Assembly: GCA_013202515.1 (NCBI GenBank) | Contig: JABMRN010000155.1 | Coordinates: 1-6,158, forward strand | Reading direction: 5' to 3' | From: Candidatus Omnitrophota bacterium | Lineage (GTDB): Bacteria; Omnitrophota; Gorgyraeia; JABMRN01 | DNA length: 6,158 nt | Part shown: one piece after another, positions 5,558 to 6,158 of the stretch | Numbering within the stretch: position 1 is the stretch's first letter | Layout of the letters: each line of letters opens with the position of its first letter | The notes under the pieces: generated by a model | Databases searched by the model: none | What the model was told of the DNA's origin: nothing | Seen by the model: the letters and a program-made list of their open reading frames with translations, nothing else | Position numbers and translations under genes: made by a program

Positions 5558-6091
5558 TTATTTCCTGAGACCTTTAGTCATTTGCCTTGAGATTTCATGA
5601 CAAAAAATGGCGCATGCCATGGCAACGTTGAAAGAAAGCCCCGCGCCTCTCATGGGAAGGCTTACTTTAAGCTCTAGATGCTTTTTTATGCCATGCCTTA
5701 TTCCCTTTCCTTCGGAACCTAGAACAAGGCATATGGGAAAGGGGAGGTTTACTTCATTTATATCCTCACCTTCTTCGACCACAGTTCCCACGATCCAATA
5801 TCCTGATTTTTTCGCCTTAATAAGCGCATTCGGGATATTGTTTACTATCGAAACGGGAATGAAATTTTCCCCGCCTGAGGCAACATGCATAACGGTGTCA
5901 TTCACTTCGCAGGAACCGTGTCTGTGTATGACAACTGCAAAATCTCCGAAGCAGGCTGCTATTCTTATTATAGCACCCAGATTATGGGGATCATTTATGC
6001 TGTCTAAAAATATAAATGATCTTTTTTTGTCTGCCTTATCATATAATAAATCCTCAAACGGTGTATATGACAATTTTTCAACTAGTGCCAC
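5558..6091 (-). CDS. rlmB: 23S rRNA 2'-O-ribose methyltransferase, RlmB/SpoU type (N-terminus broken)
   Basis: This is the SPOUT catalytic domain of an RlmB-like enzyme, which in E. coli methylates the ribose of G2251 in 23S rRNA using S-adenosylmethionine. Numbered from the GTG at 6091 (177 residues), motif 1 is DPHNLGAIIR (34-43), motif 2 LVLGSEGKGIR (122-132) and motif 3 SLPMRGAGLSFNVAMA (144-159), which together form the knot and cofactor site. Complete RlmB proteins have about 240-260 residues, with an N-terminal substrate-binding domain that is missing from this frame. Upstream of the GTG the frame stays open to 6115 and encodes LQGIVALVE, the interdomain motif (usually HQG), so the GTG is not a natural start. 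A TAA at 6118-6116 closes the frame. The missing part continues in another frame. It is coupled to the HD gene. Confidence 0.9.
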   Translation of the reverse strand: MALVEKLSYTPFEDLLYDKADKKRSFIFLDSINDPHNLGAIIRIAACFGDFAVVIHRHGSCEVNDTVMHVASGGENFIPVSIVNNIPNALIKAKKSGYWIVGTVVEEGEDINEVNLPFPICLVLGSEGKGIRHGIKKHLELKVSLPMRGAGLSFNVAMACAIFCHEISRQMTKGLRK

Positions 6092-6156
6092 TATGCCCTG
6101 TAATCTATCGGCACGTTAATGCGGTTTAATTCTTTTTCAGAAACGTGCACTACCGA
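6091..6156 (-). pseudogene. 5' fragment of rlmB in a shifted frame, cut by the window edge
   Basis: On the minus strand, the frame entering from the right edge encodes VVHVSEKELNRI and continues NVPIDYRA to a TAG at 6093-6091. VSEKELNRI looks like the end of the RlmB substrate-binding domain, which should run directly into the QGIVALVE block found in the other frame. Joining them needs a -1 shift, equivalent to one missing base. It could sit near AAC/CGT at about 6115, or in the GGG run at about 6096-6098, where a fourth G would give YRGIVALVE. This may be a mutation, a sequencing error or, less likely, programmed frameshifting. Confidence 0.65.
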
Positions 6157-6158
6157 AA

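Noticed and set aside
5607..6119. Open plus-strand frame of 170 codons opposite rlmB
   Set aside because: The minus strand carries all three SpoU motifs; the plus frame is Ser/Pro/Phe-rich antisense with no recognisable domain.

Overview
The window is a compact, moderately AT-rich bacterial chromosomal segment. Every host gene lies on the minus strand, so transcription runs from high to low coordinates. One complete insertion sequence on the plus strand interrupts it near the left edge. The mix of genes (an SpoU-family 23S rRNA methyltransferase, an HD-domain protein, GreA, RarA and a PP-loop thiolase with an NFACT-like tail), good Shine-Dalgarno sites and tight packing suggest a free-living bacterium. 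The protein flavour reminds me of candidate-phylum lineages such as Omnitrophota, or of deltaproteobacterial-type genomes. That placement is an impression from memory, not a result.

Layout, right to left in the direction of transcription. (1) 6158-4202 is a likely operon: a 5'-incomplete and apparently frameshifted rlmB-like gene, then a YfbR/HDDC2-like HD protein 1 nt downstream, then a 78-residue unknown protein, then greA. It ends at a strong hairpin terminator at 4140-4196. (2) Just past that terminator a promoter (TTGCTT, 17 nt, TACAAT) drives what I read as a 6S RNA gene of about 170 nt. Its predicted fold is a closing stem, an 18 x 19 nt central bubble and an apical hairpin arm. (3) rarA starts only about 20 nt beyond the 3' end of the 6S RNA with no promoter I can see, and its stop codon overlaps the start of a PP-loop ATPase gene. 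(4) Downstream of the PP-loop gene, an ISNCY/IS1202-type element of 1516 bp (51-1566) has inserted, flanked by a perfect 17-bp target duplication. (5) A TTGACA/TATAAT pair faces off the left edge on the minus strand.

The host genes serve information processing: rRNA methylation, nucleotide hydrolysis (inferred), relief of stalled RNA polymerase by GreA, global RNA polymerase control by 6S RNA, replication-fork maintenance by RarA and probably RNA thiolation. I did not find a wholly new system. The points most worth a second look are the 6S RNA-rarA linkage, a hairpin that buries the transposase ribosome binding site, paired binding-site-like repeats at both IS ends, an HD protein that has lost the His of its HD pair, and the rlmB frameshift at the right edge.
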